Shown: one piece after another, positions 1 through 8,509 of the stretch
How the letters are laid out: every line of letters begins with the position of its first letter
How positions within the stretch are numbered: the first letter of the stretch is position 1
Assembly (NCBI RefSeq): GCF_032911225.1
Contig: NZ_CP136600.1
Span: 1,922,001-1,986,000 of the forward strand
DNA length: 64,000 nt
Source of the DNA: Thalassotalea fonticola
Lineage (GTDB): Bacteria; Pseudomonadota; Gammaproteobacteria; Enterobacterales; Alteromonadaceae
Reading direction: 5' to 3'
Notes under the pieces: generated by a model
Databases searched by the model: none
What the model was told of the DNA's origin: nothing
Seen by the model: the letters and a program-made list of their open reading frames with translations, nothing else
Program-made: the position numbers and the translations under genes

Positions 1-1571
1 ATTTGGTTACCTAAGCGCGCAGTTGCTTGATTGTATGAATTAGCTAATGCCCTATATAAAAGAACATCACCATGACTCAGTTGATCATAATTTTTAGGGT
101 TCCATTGGTTGCCATTCGGTAACTGCTGCGAATATTCTTCATCATTAAGAAGAGAAGCAAGGTTGTATATTTCAGGTTGTTCAATAGCAGTTAAATACAC
201 AGCAGGTTTAAGCAGTGACCCTACCTGTCTGCGAGCATCTATGGCACGGTTAAACCCCGCATAACGTGCATCTCGGCCACCAACAATTGCTATCACTGCA
301 CCGGTATTTGGCCTGGTTATAACTACCGCGCCTTCAAGCGCGGTACTTTGACCACTGGCCTCATGTTTGGCAATGGCTGTATTTAAACTCTCTTCAGCAC
401 TGGATTGTACTAATGGATCAAAATGGGTAAATATTGATAAACCATTAGAGCTAAGATCTTCGGCTTTATAATCTCGTTGCAGTTGTCGCCTTACTAAATC
501 AAGGTATGCAGGGTAGCGCTTAATATTAGAGTCGCCTCTTTCCCCCATGGTTAAGGGTTGTTTTTTCGCACGTTCAGCGGTTGTTTCATCAAGATATTGT
601 TCACGAACGGCAATATCTAACACCAAGTTTCTACGACTTAATGCCCGTTTAGGGTTGCGCCATGGATTATAATAATTAGCACCTCGTACCAAAGCCACCA
701 ACATGGCTTGTTGCTCAATAGACAACTCCGCCAAGGGCCGCCTGAAATAATACTGGCTGGCTAAACCAAAACCGTGTATCTCCCTGGGACCATCTTGACC
801 AAGATATACTTCATTGATGTAACCTTCTAAAATCTCGCTTTTACTAAAGTGAAGCTCAAGCAACAAGGCCATTAATGCTTCTTTCGCTTTACGTGAAAAA
901 GTACGTTCTGAACTTAAATAGAAGTTTTTAATTAACTGCTGAGTTAGTGTCGACGCGCCTTGAGAAATAACGCCTCCCTTAATGTTAGCAAGCGCCGCGC
1001 GAGCAATACCGCGCGGAGAAATACCAAAGTGCTGATAAAAGTTATCATCTTCAACGGCCACTAGCATGTTTTGCAATGGCATTGGCACCTCAGACAGTTC
1101 AACTAACAATCGGTCTTCATTGTGGGCGGGATATATTCCACCAATAACTACGGGCTCTAACCGCACTAATTCAGCGCCGTCGCTGGTAATTAAATGCGTA
1201 ACAGCGTTATTTTTCAGGGTCATTTCAATTTGACGTTCAGGCTCAAGGTAGTCACTAAACTGAAACCCTGGGGTATATAAATGAACTAGCCCCCCTTCGA
1301 TCATTACTTGCCCGGGCTGACTGATGTTATTTACAAATTGATAGCCCAATTGCTTTAACTCAATGGTTAAATCATCAATACTTAAACTCGCACCGTTATA
1401 TAGTTCTAGAGGACGCGCATAAACGGTAGAAGGAACAGACCATTTTTTATCGGTAAATGTTGTACGAATGGCAAAATCGAGATAAACCACAACTACTGAA
1501 AAACCAACAGCTGTAATAAACAGTAATTTCAACCATAATCGTTGAGTGAACCTTTTCTTTTGTTGCGCCAA
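1..1571 (-). CDS. mrcB: Penicillin-binding protein 1B, C-terminally truncated by window edge
   Basis: Bifunctional class A PBP that polymerises lipid II (glycosyltransferase) and cross-links the peptides (transpeptidase) at the inner membrane. About 523 N-terminal residues are present. Translation shows a short basic N-terminus, one membrane segment around residues 13-33, the glycosyltransferase motifs EDDNFYQHFG (catalytic Glu) and GASTLTQQL, and the start of the transpeptidase domain with the SxxK motif in VGSLLKP. The remainder lies below position 1. I place the start at a TTG (1569-1571) because a GAGG Shine-Dalgarno lies 8 bases upstream and no ATG fits the family's N-terminus. The family assignment is strong; 1B rather than 1A is inferred from the single short cytoplasmic tail and domain order. 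Confidence 0.9.
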   Translation of the reverse strand, partial: MAQQKKRFTQRLWLKLLFITAVGFSVVVVYLDFAIRTTFTDKKWSVPSTVYARPLELYNGASLSIDDLTIELKQLGYQFVNNISQPGQVMIEGGLVHLYTPGFQFSDYLEPERQIEMTLKNNAVTHLITSDGAELVRLEPVVIGGIYPAHNEDRLLVELSEVPMPLQNMLVAVEDDNFYQHFGISPRGIARAALANIKGGVISQGASTLTQQLIKNFYLSSERTFSRKAKEALMALLLELHFSKSEILEGYINEVYLGQDGPREIHGFGLASQYYFRRPLAELSIEQQAMLVALVRGANYYNPWRNPKRALSRRNLVLDIAVREQYLDETTAERAKKQPLTMGERGDSNIKRYPAYLDLVRRQLQRDYKAEDLSSNGLSIFTHFDPLVQSSAEESLNTAIAKHEASGQSTALEGAVVITRPNTGAVIAIVGGRDARYAGFNRAIDARRQVGSLLKPAVYLTAIEQPEIYNLASLLNDEEYSQQLPNGNQWNPKNYDQLSHGDVLLYRALANSYNQATARLGNQ

Positions 1572-1774
1572 ATTAACCTCTATTTATCTGTTCAAATTGA
1601 GTTAATTAACATTAAAGTTAGTAAAACTCCTACCTCATCTTATACCAATGAGAATAGTATTATATGCTTGTTCATAATGTCGTAATAGATATCTTGCCAA
1701 TAATCGAGAAATTAATTACTTTTGATAATACTCAAGGTTTTTACTTTGCGCTAAATCACCTATCTCGCATTGAA

Positions 1775-1788
1775 TTGACCTAAATCAA
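1775..1788. promoter_or_regulatory. FNR/Anr-type binding site candidate
   Basis: The sequence TTGACCTAAATCAA matches the FNR consensus TTGAT-N4-ATCAA at 9 of 10 defined positions. It lies 111 bases upstream of the TonB receptor start, a usual distance for an oxygen-responsive activator. Site function is inferred. Confidence 0.5.
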
Positions 1789-1813
1789 GTAAATATCGCA
1801 ACTAACTTGCCAA

Positions 1814-1832
1814 GTGCGACATTCTGTCACAC
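1814..1832. promoter_or_regulatory. RegA/PrrA-like operator candidate
   Basis: GTGCGACATTCTGTCACAC is a near-perfect dyad: GTGCGAC and GTCACAC pair at 6 of 7 positions around a 5-base spacer. It resembles the GCGNC-N5-GNCGC half-site layout reported for RegA/PrrA regulators. The cluster downstream encodes a RegA-type regulator at 7191-7724, so autoregulation of the locus is a natural hypothesis. Not proven from sequence. Confidence 0.4.
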
Positions 1833-1898
1833 TGCAACAGCACAAATATTCGATACCATAAATACATATTCAAACATTTAATTTCAAAAAGTAACATT

Positions 1899-4001
1899 AT
1901 GAACAGTACGATTCGATTTTATTTACTTCTACCTTTGATCACGAATTCTTTTTACACATTAGCCGAAGACTCTATTGCTCCAAACGAACAATTTGACAAT
2001 GTCGAAAGAATTACCGTTACAGCAAGCCGCAAAGCAACACTCGATACAGATTTAGCCATGTCGGTGCATGGTATTAGTGAAGATGAACTTAAATTGGATA
2101 ATGGCCAGCATGTCGCAGAATCACTGAACAGCATTTCTGGGGTTTTAATTGATCAATTATCTGGTGGCCAAGGACATAAAACGGCTATACGAATGCCCAT
2201 CAACACTAGTGGTTACTACTTGTATTTGCAGGATAATATTCCGCTACAATCTCCTGCATTTTTTAACCACAATGCTTTGTGGTGGTCTAGCTTTAATTCA
2301 AATGTTGCTCGCATGGAAGTACTAAAAGGAGCCGGCACCGCACTTTATGGCTCAGGAGCTGTTGCCGCTACAATTAATATTCTCTCTAAAGAAGTTACCG
2401 AATTGCCAGAAACTGAACTATCTCTCATGGCAGGCGAAGATAATTACAATAAAATTCAAGCAAGCCACAGTAACAGTATTTCGAGTAACCAAGGATTTAG
2501 AGTATCACTCTCTTTTCTAGATAATGAAGGCTGGCGTGAGCATACCGGCTCTCAAAAAGCAGAAATAACCTTACGTCATGAAGCTGAAATATCAGCCGCT
2601 CAAAAACTGACTACATCACTGGTAGTTTCAGATTTAGAACAAGAAATGGCCGCAGGCTTAACTGAAGAACTGTATAAAAATGATAAAACTAACTCTGGTC
2701 TGTCAGATATTGTATTAGCAAATGATCCATTGCGAAAAACTAAATATATGCGCTTGTCGACCCAGTGGGACATCAATAATGACGATAACTTGTACTCGTT
2801 GATCCCATATTTACGCATGCGTACCAATGATTACACCGCTACATGGAATCAAAACATGCCAAAAGTTGAGTCTGAAGTAACAACATTTGGACTGCTAGCC
2901 TTAGCCAACTTTGAGTATAACGACAGCAGTGAAACAACGATTGGTGTTGATATTGAATTTACCGAAGGTGACCAATTATCGTACCAACCGCTCGACTTTA
3001 CCACTTCCGGTTGGGGTGCAGATACTTACACTAAGGGGGAAAAATTCTACGATGATACAACCGAATATACTGGCATTTCGCCCTATTTTCAGCACCAACA
3101 ACCACTGTCCGACAGCTTAACACTGACCTTAGGTGCGCGTTATGATTATGCAAAATATAAATTTGATAATCATTTAGGCAGTTATGGTGATATAGGGCAT
3201 GGTAAGTTAAGTTTAGCAAACCGCTCGGACAGCTTTAACCATCTCAGTCCGAAAGCAAGTTTAAACTATCATTTAAACGAAATCAGCAGTATTTATCTGC
3301 GTTACGCAAACAGTTTTCGTATTCCTACAGCGGGCAGTTTATATCACTTAAGCACCAAAGACAGTGAAGACATAAAAGCCGTAGACCCGGAAGTATCTGA
3401 CACTTATGAAGTGGGCTATAAAGCAAATTTCAACAACATTACTTTTGATGCTGCCATATATTACATGGATGTTGATGATGGCATAGTGCATGCTTACAAC
3501 GAACAAAACCAACGTTATTTAACCAATGCCAGCCGGGTTATTCATAAAGGAATTGAGTTTGCGACAGACTGGCAAGTGAGCAACCAATTTAATATCAATT
3601 TAGCGTTCAGCAAAGCAAAACATGAATTTGATCAACATGAAGATTTTTCTGGTAATGAAATGAAAATGGCCCCTGATTACATTGGCAATATTCGATTTCG
3701 TTATACGCCAAATTTCGTGCAAGGTTTAACTACTATGCTGGAGATACAATCAATTGGTGAATACTGGCTTGACGATGCAAACAGTAATGATGATTCAGGC
3801 AAAGACCGAATTTACGATGGCTATACCGTAGCAAATTTGAAAGCACGTTATCAGCTAACAGCGAAACTGGCTTTGCATGGTCGAGTATTAAATATTGCCG
3901 ATGAAGAATACGCTCAGGAAGTTGAGTACCGCTATGGCAACACAGTTTATTCTCCCGGTGCGCCAAGAACAATTTATGCTGGCTTAAACTATCAATTCTA
4001 A
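1899..4001 (+). CDS. TonB-dependent outer-membrane receptor
   Basis: 700-residue outer-membrane gated channel that would import a scarce ligand using TonB/ExbBD energy. A signal peptide occupies roughly residues 1-22. It is followed by a TonB-box-like stretch (ERITVTASR), a plug domain with LKGAGTALYGSGAVAATINI, and a long beta-barrel ending in aromatic F (GLNYQF). The ligand cannot be told from the sequence. The gene opens a cluster with a Cys-rich Asp-box protein 13 bases downstream and a thioredoxin-like protein, followed by a redox-sensing two-component pair, so a redox-active or metal-containing ligand is a reasonable inference. An FNR-like and a RegA-like site precede it. Confidence 0.9.
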   Translation: MNSTIRFYLLLPLITNSFYTLAEDSIAPNEQFDNVERITVTASRKATLDTDLAMSVHGISEDELKLDNGQHVAESLNSISGVLIDQLSGGQGHKTAIRMPINTSGYYLYLQDNIPLQSPAFFNHNALWWSSFNSNVARMEVLKGAGTALYGSGAVAATINILSKEVTELPETELSLMAGEDNYNKIQASHSNSISSNQGFRVSLSFLDNEGWREHTGSQKAEITLRHEAEISAAQKLTTSLVVSDLEQEMAAGLTEELYKNDKTNSGLSDIVLANDPLRKTKYMRLSTQWDINNDDNLYSLIPYLRMRTNDYTATWNQNMPKVESEVTTFGLLALANFEYNDSSETTIGVDIEFTEGDQLSYQPLDFTTSGWGADTYTKGEKFYDDTTEYTGISPYFQHQQPLSDSLTLTLGARYDYAKYKFDNHLGSYGDIGHGKLSLANRSDSFNHLSPKASLNYHLNEISSIYLRYANSFRIPTAGSLYHLSTKDSEDIKAVDPEVSDTYEVGYKANFNNITFDAAIYYMDVDDGIVHAYNEQNQRYLTNASRVIHKGIEFATDWQVSNQFNINLAFSKAKHEFDQHEDFSGNEMKMAPDYIGNIRFRYTPNFVQGLTTMLEIQSIGEYWLDDANSNDDSGKDRIYDGYTVANLKARYQLTAKLALHGRVLNIADEEYAQEVEYRYGNTVYSPGAPRTIYAGLNYQF

Positions 4002-4014
4002 CGGGGGCAGAACT

Positions 4015-5262
4015 ATGAATTTAGAAAATATTATTACCCGCTTAATTCAGCTAACAATTGCTGCCTCCTTCCTGCTGACAAATACTGTCAACGCAAGTGA
4101 AGAGCATCAACATATGAAGCACAAAGAAAGTGTCCAAAATCAATCTCAACAATGTGACACTGCTGAAATTCGTTGTGCAAAAACAGTCACATCAGCCTTT
4201 GCCCCAAATGGTGATTTATGGCGATTATGGAGCCATGAACAACGCTTGTACTACCAAGTATCAACCGATAAAGGATTGAGCTTTTCTGCTACCCGACAAG
4301 TTAGTAATATAAAAGAAAAAATCTCAGCTCGTAATGAAAATCGCCCAAAAATTGCTTTTGATAATGCCAATGGAGTGTATCTATCGTGGGCAACCCCGAA
4401 ACAGAAAAAATATACTGCCGATATAAGGTTTAGCTATTCAAGTGATTATGGTGAACATTTCTCTACTGTACTGACAGTGAACAATGACAACTTATTAACT
4501 GGGCACAGTTTTAATGAACTGCATGTAAGTGCAAATGGTGAGGTTAGCATTGTTTGGTTAGATGGCCGTTTAGCCTATGAATTACGTAAACAAGGCAAAA
4601 CAGCTAATGGCTCGGCCTTATTTATTGGCCAGGCAAACCCAAGTAAAAATAAGACAGAATTTAGCAACCAACAGTTGGCAAATGGTACTTGCGTATGTTG
4701 CCGCATTGCCTTAGATGCCAACCCAAATGGTGACTTAGCAATTTTTTGGCGCCATATTTTTGGTGATAATATTAGAGAGTTTGCCTTGTTAACGTTAGGT
4801 GGCCAGCAAAAACCAGCTCTAACACAAATTAGTCATGATCACTGGCAAATTAACGGTTGCCCACATCAAGGAGGTGGCCTAAGTATCGATAAAAACAACC
4901 GTTACCATATGGTATGGTTTAATCAAGGTGATAAAGGCAAAGGGATATTTTATGCCTCTTCCATTGATGCCGGGAAAAGCTTAACAACACCATTGCATAT
5001 CGGAGAGTTGTCTGGCCAAGCATCCCACCCACATGTAATTCAAAACCAGAATAAAGTTGATATTGTCTGGACTCAATTCAATGGCATTGAGCATCAGTTA
5101 TGGCTACAAAGCTCTACAGATAATGGCAAAACGTTTGCACCAGCGAAGCAATTGGCTCAGTCAAAATTTGGTGCCGACCGGCCTTTTCTTATTAAACATG
5201 GCAATATTAACTATGTGTCATGGCAGCGACCTAAACAAGGTCATTGGATAAGCGCGATATGA
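4015..5262 (+). CDS. Secreted Asp-box (BNR/sialidase-fold) protein with CxCC motif
   Basis: 415 residues with a signal peptide (about 1-27), then a His/Met-rich mature N-terminus (EEHQHMKH). Four Asp-box motifs are visible (STDKGLSF, SSDYGEHF, SIDAGKSL, STDNGKTF), which predicts a six-bladed beta-propeller. Sialidase catalytic residues (Arg triad, nucleophilic Tyr) are not evident, so enzymatic sialidase activity is doubtful. Six mature cysteines stand out: C47, C54, C226-V-C228-C229 (TCVCCR) and C282 in NGCPHQGG. These could bind a metal or haem or form disulfides. The stop codon overlaps the start of the thioredoxin gene (ATGA), implying translational coupling. Function unknown; probably a periplasmic partner of the receptor. 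Confidence 0.75.
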   Translation: MNLENIITRLIQLTIAASFLLTNTVNASEEHQHMKHKESVQNQSQQCDTAEIRCAKTVTSAFAPNGDLWRLWSHEQRLYYQVSTDKGLSFSATRQVSNIKEKISARNENRPKIAFDNANGVYLSWATPKQKKYTADIRFSYSSDYGEHFSTVLTVNNDNLLTGHSFNELHVSANGEVSIVWLDGRLAYELRKQGKTANGSALFIGQANPSKNKTEFSNQQLANGTCVCCRIALDANPNGDLAIFWRHIFGDNIREFALLTLGGQQKPALTQISHDHWQINGCPHQGGGLSIDKNNRYHMVWFNQGDKGKGIFYASSIDAGKSLTTPLHIGELSGQASHPHVIQNQNKVDIVWTQFNGIEHQLWLQSSTDNGKTFAPAKQLAQSKFGADRPFLIKHGNINYVSWQRPKQGHWISAI

Positions 5263-5789
5263 TTACTTTTAGCAATAAGAAACTCATCTTGGTTATGTTA
5301 TTTTTGTTCATAAGTACACTAAATAGCAAAGCAGTATGGGCCAACGAAACAGCTTTTAACGCTGATGAACTTGCTCAAATAAAACAACAACATATGGGGA
5401 AGAAGTGGTTAATGTTACTGTGGTCTGTTGATTGCCCTCCTTGCTTCAAAGAACTAAAATTGCTCAAAAACATGAGCCAAAAACATGAAAATTTAGCCAT
5501 TGTAATTGTTAATATCGATGAGCAAGTAACAGCAGCTGAACGCCAACAAATTATTAATGAATATCAATTGCAAAGCTTGCAGCATTTCTATTTTTTAGAC
5601 GGACAAAGCGATATCAACAGGTATGTAATAGATCCTGACTGGTATGGCGAATTACCCAGAAGTTACTTTGTTGATGCAACAGGGAAATTTTACGGTAAAA
5701 GCGGCTTAGTCGGGGAGGAATTATTAAACAAGTGGTTAATTTACAGCAATAACAAGATGTTAATTACACAACATAACAGTAGACATTAG
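5259..5789 (+). CDS. TlpA-like periplasmic thioredoxin-fold protein
   Basis: 176 residues from the ATG that overlaps the previous stop (ATGA); an upstream in-frame TTG at 5244 is less likely. It has a hydrophobic signal segment (about residues 8-28) and a thioredoxin fold with the CxxC active site C59-P-P-C62 in WSVDCPPCFKEL, plus the later cis-Pro region (GELPRSYFVD). Family members reduce or isomerise disulfides in exported proteins, often in cytochrome or copper-site maturation. Next to the six-cysteine Asp-box protein, that protein is the obvious candidate substrate (inference). Confidence 0.8.
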   Translation: MITFSNKKLILVMLFLFISTLNSKAVWANETAFNADELAQIKQQHMGKKWLMLLWSVDCPPCFKELKLLKNMSQKHENLAIVIVNIDEQVTAAERQQIINEYQLQSLQHFYFLDGQSDINRYVIDPDWYGELPRSYFVDATGKFYGKSGLVGEELLNKWLIYSNNKMLITQHNSRH

Positions 5790-5836
5790 CATTCGCTGCA
5801 CCGAATGCTAAAACCCTAAGTGTTACTTAGGGTTTA
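5789..5836 (+). terminator. Two hairpins after the TlpA-like gene
   Basis: Two short stem-loops follow the stop: GCATTCG/CGAATGC, and a longer one at 5811-5835 with arms AAACCCTAAG and CTTAGGGTTT. Only a weak T-rich tail follows, so termination may be partial and allow read-through to the kinase gene. Confidence 0.6.
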
Positions 5837-5934
5837 TTGATTTAAAACAGTTACAATTTTGTAAACTCAGGTATGATAATCCTTAACACCACATTTAAAA
5901 CTTTTAACTTGTTTAGCAGATAAATATCAACAAA

Positions 5935-7194
5935 ATGTTATATAACCCAGCAAAACTGTCATTAATTAATACCGTTATTCTGTTACGTAGTTGCTCTATC
6001 ATTATCCAGATAGTATTAGTGGCTTTTGTACACCTTTTTCTCGAGTATGATTTACCCTGGCTGCCAATATTTTTTATTATCGCTCTTGAAGCATTATTTA
6101 ATATCGGTTGTTATTTATATTGCAAAGTTAATATTGATAAACAAAAATTAAATCTTTTCATTCAACTACTGGCAGACATCTGTTTTCTGGGTTGTTTACT
6201 GTATTTTAGTGGTGGAGCAACCAATTCGTTTGTATCTTTGTTGTTGATACCAATTGCCATTGCGGCGGTAACATTACCAACATTACAACTGACTTTAATC
6301 ACCACGTATGCATTGCTAACCTACAGTTTGTTACTTTGGCTTATGCCGATGCATGTTATGCACGGTAATATGCAAGGTCATTTTATTGGTATGTGGATCA
6401 ACTTTATATTTTCGGCGGCGGTGGTTTCTCTAGTGATTTCAAGAATGGCTAAAGCTATTATCTCGAACGAAATAACCATTGCCAAGTACCGAGAAAAACA
6501 ATTAAAGCAGGAGAAGATTATCGCTCTGGGTTTAGCTTCAGCACAAGTTACCCATGATCTGGCTACCCCGCTTGCAACCATTAGATTATTAACGGATGAG
6601 CTGATGGAAGAAACTCATAATCCTTCCATACTGGCAGAATTGAATGTACAAGTAGAGCGCTGCAGTAATAACCTACATTCTTTTAGAGAAATGTCATTAG
6701 AGATCAAGAATAACGTAAAACAGTTAATAAATATTGATAGCCTATTTGAACAAATTAAAAACCATTCCAACTTAAATTATCCAAATGTAGATGTTGAATA
6801 TGATCTACCAGACACTACATCGAAAGGGCTATTTCTGACTTCCGACAGTTCCCTGCTGCCGGCAATTTTAAATGTGCTCAATAATGCTATTAAGGCATCA
6901 GCCAAAAAACAGCTACAAAAAGTATCATTTGCGAGTAAAGTGATGAATGAGCAGTTACATTTGTCTATTAGAGATTTTGGCAAAGGATTTTCAGCAGAGC
7001 ACTTTAATCAAATCGGCCATAACCCAATACACAGTGAGCAAGGTTTAGGCATGGCAATGTTTTTAAGTAATGCTAGCTTTGAACGCCTAGGAGGCAGATT
7101 AACATTAAGCAATCACCCACAAGGTGGTGCGCTGGTAATGATTAGCTTGCCATTGCAACCTCCAGCTCAAATATGCAGTAAGGCAGTAAAATGA
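5935..7194 (+). CDS. regB: RegB/PrrB/ActS-type redox-sensing histidine kinase
   Basis: 419-residue inner-membrane sensor kinase. Six hydrophobic segments fill residues 1-170 and include GGATNSF (93-99), equivalent to the RegB quinone-binding GGxxNPF loop but with Ser for Pro. The phospho-acceptor H207 sits in THDLATPLATI, the diagnostic RegB-type H-box. C243 (ERCSNN) occupies the place of the redox-active cysteine of RegB. HATPase_c motifs follow (LNNAIKAS, DFGKGF, GLGMAM). It overlaps the regulator gene by four bases. RegB enzymes sense quinone redox state and oxygen, so this pair probably ties expression of neighbouring and distant genes to respiration. Confidence 0.88.
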   Translation: MLYNPAKLSLINTVILLRSCSIIIQIVLVAFVHLFLEYDLPWLPIFFIIALEALFNIGCYLYCKVNIDKQKLNLFIQLLADICFLGCLLYFSGGATNSFVSLLLIPIAIAAVTLPTLQLTLITTYALLTYSLLLWLMPMHVMHGNMQGHFIGMWINFIFSAAVVSLVISRMAKAIISNEITIAKYREKQLKQEKIIALGLASAQVTHDLATPLATIRLLTDELMEETHNPSILAELNVQVERCSNNLHSFREMSLEIKNNVKQLINIDSLFEQIKNHSNLNYPNVDVEYDLPDTTSKGLFLTSDSSLLPAILNVLNNAIKASAKKQLQKVSFASKVMNEQLHLSIRDFGKGFSAEHFNQIGHNPIHSEQGLGMAMFLSNASFERLGGRLTLSNHPQGGALVMISLPLQPPAQICSKAVK

Positions 7195-7724
7195 GAACGT
7201 TAATTATTGAAGACGATCAGGCATTAGCATCAGTGTTAATGAGAAGGTTAACTAAACATGGTCATCAATGTCGTCACTTTGACAATGGCACACAAGGGCT
7301 GATTGAATGTGAGGAGTTTTCGCCGGAAGTGATATTATTGGATATGAAGCTGCATGACGATAGTGGCTTGAAGTACATTAGCGCATTAAGAAAATTACAA
7401 CCACAAGCGCGCATAATATTAATGACTGGCTATGCGAGTATAGCAACAGCAGTTGATGCGATAAAATTAGGTGCTGACGATTACTTAGCAAAACCGGTTG
7501 ATTCTCAAACCTTACTCTCTGCAATGCATGGCAAAAAAATAGATATTGCCGAAGAAGTAGAAACAGATACTTTAACCTCTGAGCAGTATGAGTGGGAGCA
7601 TATCAACCAAGCATTAAAATTCAACGACGGTAATATTTCGGCAACAGCGAGGCAATTATCTATGCACAGAAGAACTCTGCAACGTAAGTTACAGCGGCGC
7701 CCCAGCTTTGCGGTGAAGGACTGA
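7191..7724 (+). CDS. regA: RegA/PrrA/ActR-type response regulator
   Basis: 177 residues: a receiver domain (acidic pocket IIEDD, phospho-acceptor D51 in LLDMKLHDDSG, signalling Lys in LAKPVD) and a C-terminal Fis-type helix-turn-helix with NISATARQL and SMHRRTLQRKLQ, nearly the signature of RegA/PrrA proteins. It starts inside the kinase stop (ATGA), so the two are co-translated. Expected role is transcriptional control of redox-responsive genes upon phosphorylation. A candidate operator lies at 1814-1832. Confidence 0.9.
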   Translation: MRTLIIEDDQALASVLMRRLTKHGHQCRHFDNGTQGLIECEEFSPEVILLDMKLHDDSGLKYISALRKLQPQARIILMTGYASIATAVDAIKLGADDYLAKPVDSQTLLSAMHGKKIDIAEEVETDTLTSEQYEWEHINQALKFNDGNISATARQLSMHRRTLQRKLQRRPSFAVKD

Positions 7725-7741
7725 GGTAGTACAGCAAAAAC

Positions 7742-8509
7742 ATGTTTACCGACAGCCACTGCCATTTAGATTTCACCGAGTTTGACGCCGACCGCAATGA
7801 ACTTATTAAGCGCTGCGCCAAACTAAACATAAATCGTTTTATCGTTCCTGGTATTACTGCTAAGCGTTGGCCACGAGTACTACAGCTTTGTCTAAAATAT
7901 CCTTCCGCTTGGCCATGTTTAGGCTTACATCCATGGTGGATAGCAAAAGCAAGCGAAGATGATTTGATGTTGCTTGAACAATTGCTCGGCAAACATGACT
8001 TAATTGCTGTAGGCGAAATTGGTATAGATGGCGCGATTGAAGATATTGATAAACAAACTGAATATTTTGTTAAACAGCTGCATATTGCTAAAAAACATGA
8101 CTTACCGGTTGTTGTTCATCATCGTAAAAGCCATCAATTAATAGTGCCTGAACTTAAACACGTGAACTTAACCAAAGGTGGTATTATTCACGCATTTTCA
8201 GGCAGTTACCAACAAGCAAAAGCCTATATCGATTTAGGTTTTAAGTTAGGTATAGGTGGCACTATTACCTACCCTAGAGCCATTAAAACCATTAAAGCGG
8301 TGAAGAAATTGCCGTTAGATAGCATAGTTCTAGAAACTGACGCGCCGGCAATGCCACTAGAAGGGTTTCAAGGAGAGATCAATTCGCCTGAAAAAATAGT
8401 GAATGTATTTAGTCACCTTTGCAATCTTAGAGATGAAAGCCCGGAAGTATTACAAGAAAGTATCGAAAACAACCTAAAGCAAATGTTCAATTTTAAGGTA
8501 CAAAATTAA
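7742..8509 (+). CDS. TatD-family metal-dependent hydrolase (YjjV-like)
   Basis: 255-residue TIM-barrel metallohydrolase. Metal ligands are visible in order: DSHCHLDF (HxH), GEIGID (Glu), VVHHR (His), IHAFSG (His) and LETDAPAM (Asp). Family members are 3'-5' deoxyribonucleases or related phosphoesterases; the substrate of YjjV-type members is poorly defined. The gene ends one base before the stop of the convergent beta-lactamase gene, so the two share no intergenic terminator. The start 17 bases after regA suggests it may be read through from that operon. Confidence 0.85.
   Translation: MFTDSHCHLDFTEFDADRNELIKRCAKLNINRFIVPGITAKRWPRVLQLCLKYPSAWPCLGLHPWWIAKASEDDLMLLEQLLGKHDLIAVGEIGIDGAIEDIDKQTEYFVKQLHIAKKHDLPVVVHHRKSHQLIVPELKHVNLTKGGIIHAFSGSYQQAKAYIDLGFKLGIGGTITYPRAIKTIKAVKKLPLDSIVLETDAPAMPLEGFQGEINSPEKIVNVFSHLCNLRDESPEVLQESIENNLKQMFNFKVQN

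Larger units (their letters stand above)
1572..1898. other. Intergenic region between mrcB and the TonB receptor
   Basis: This 327-bp AT-rich gap separates two divergent genes and holds no convincing ORF. It must contain both promoters. Two operator-like dyads on the receptor side (1775-1788 and 1814-1832) are listed separately. Confidence 0.6.

Noticed and set aside
4015..5262. Annotation as an active sialidase
   Set aside because: Asp-box motifs show only the fold; the catalytic residue set of exo-sialidases is not evident and the Cys motifs point elsewhere.
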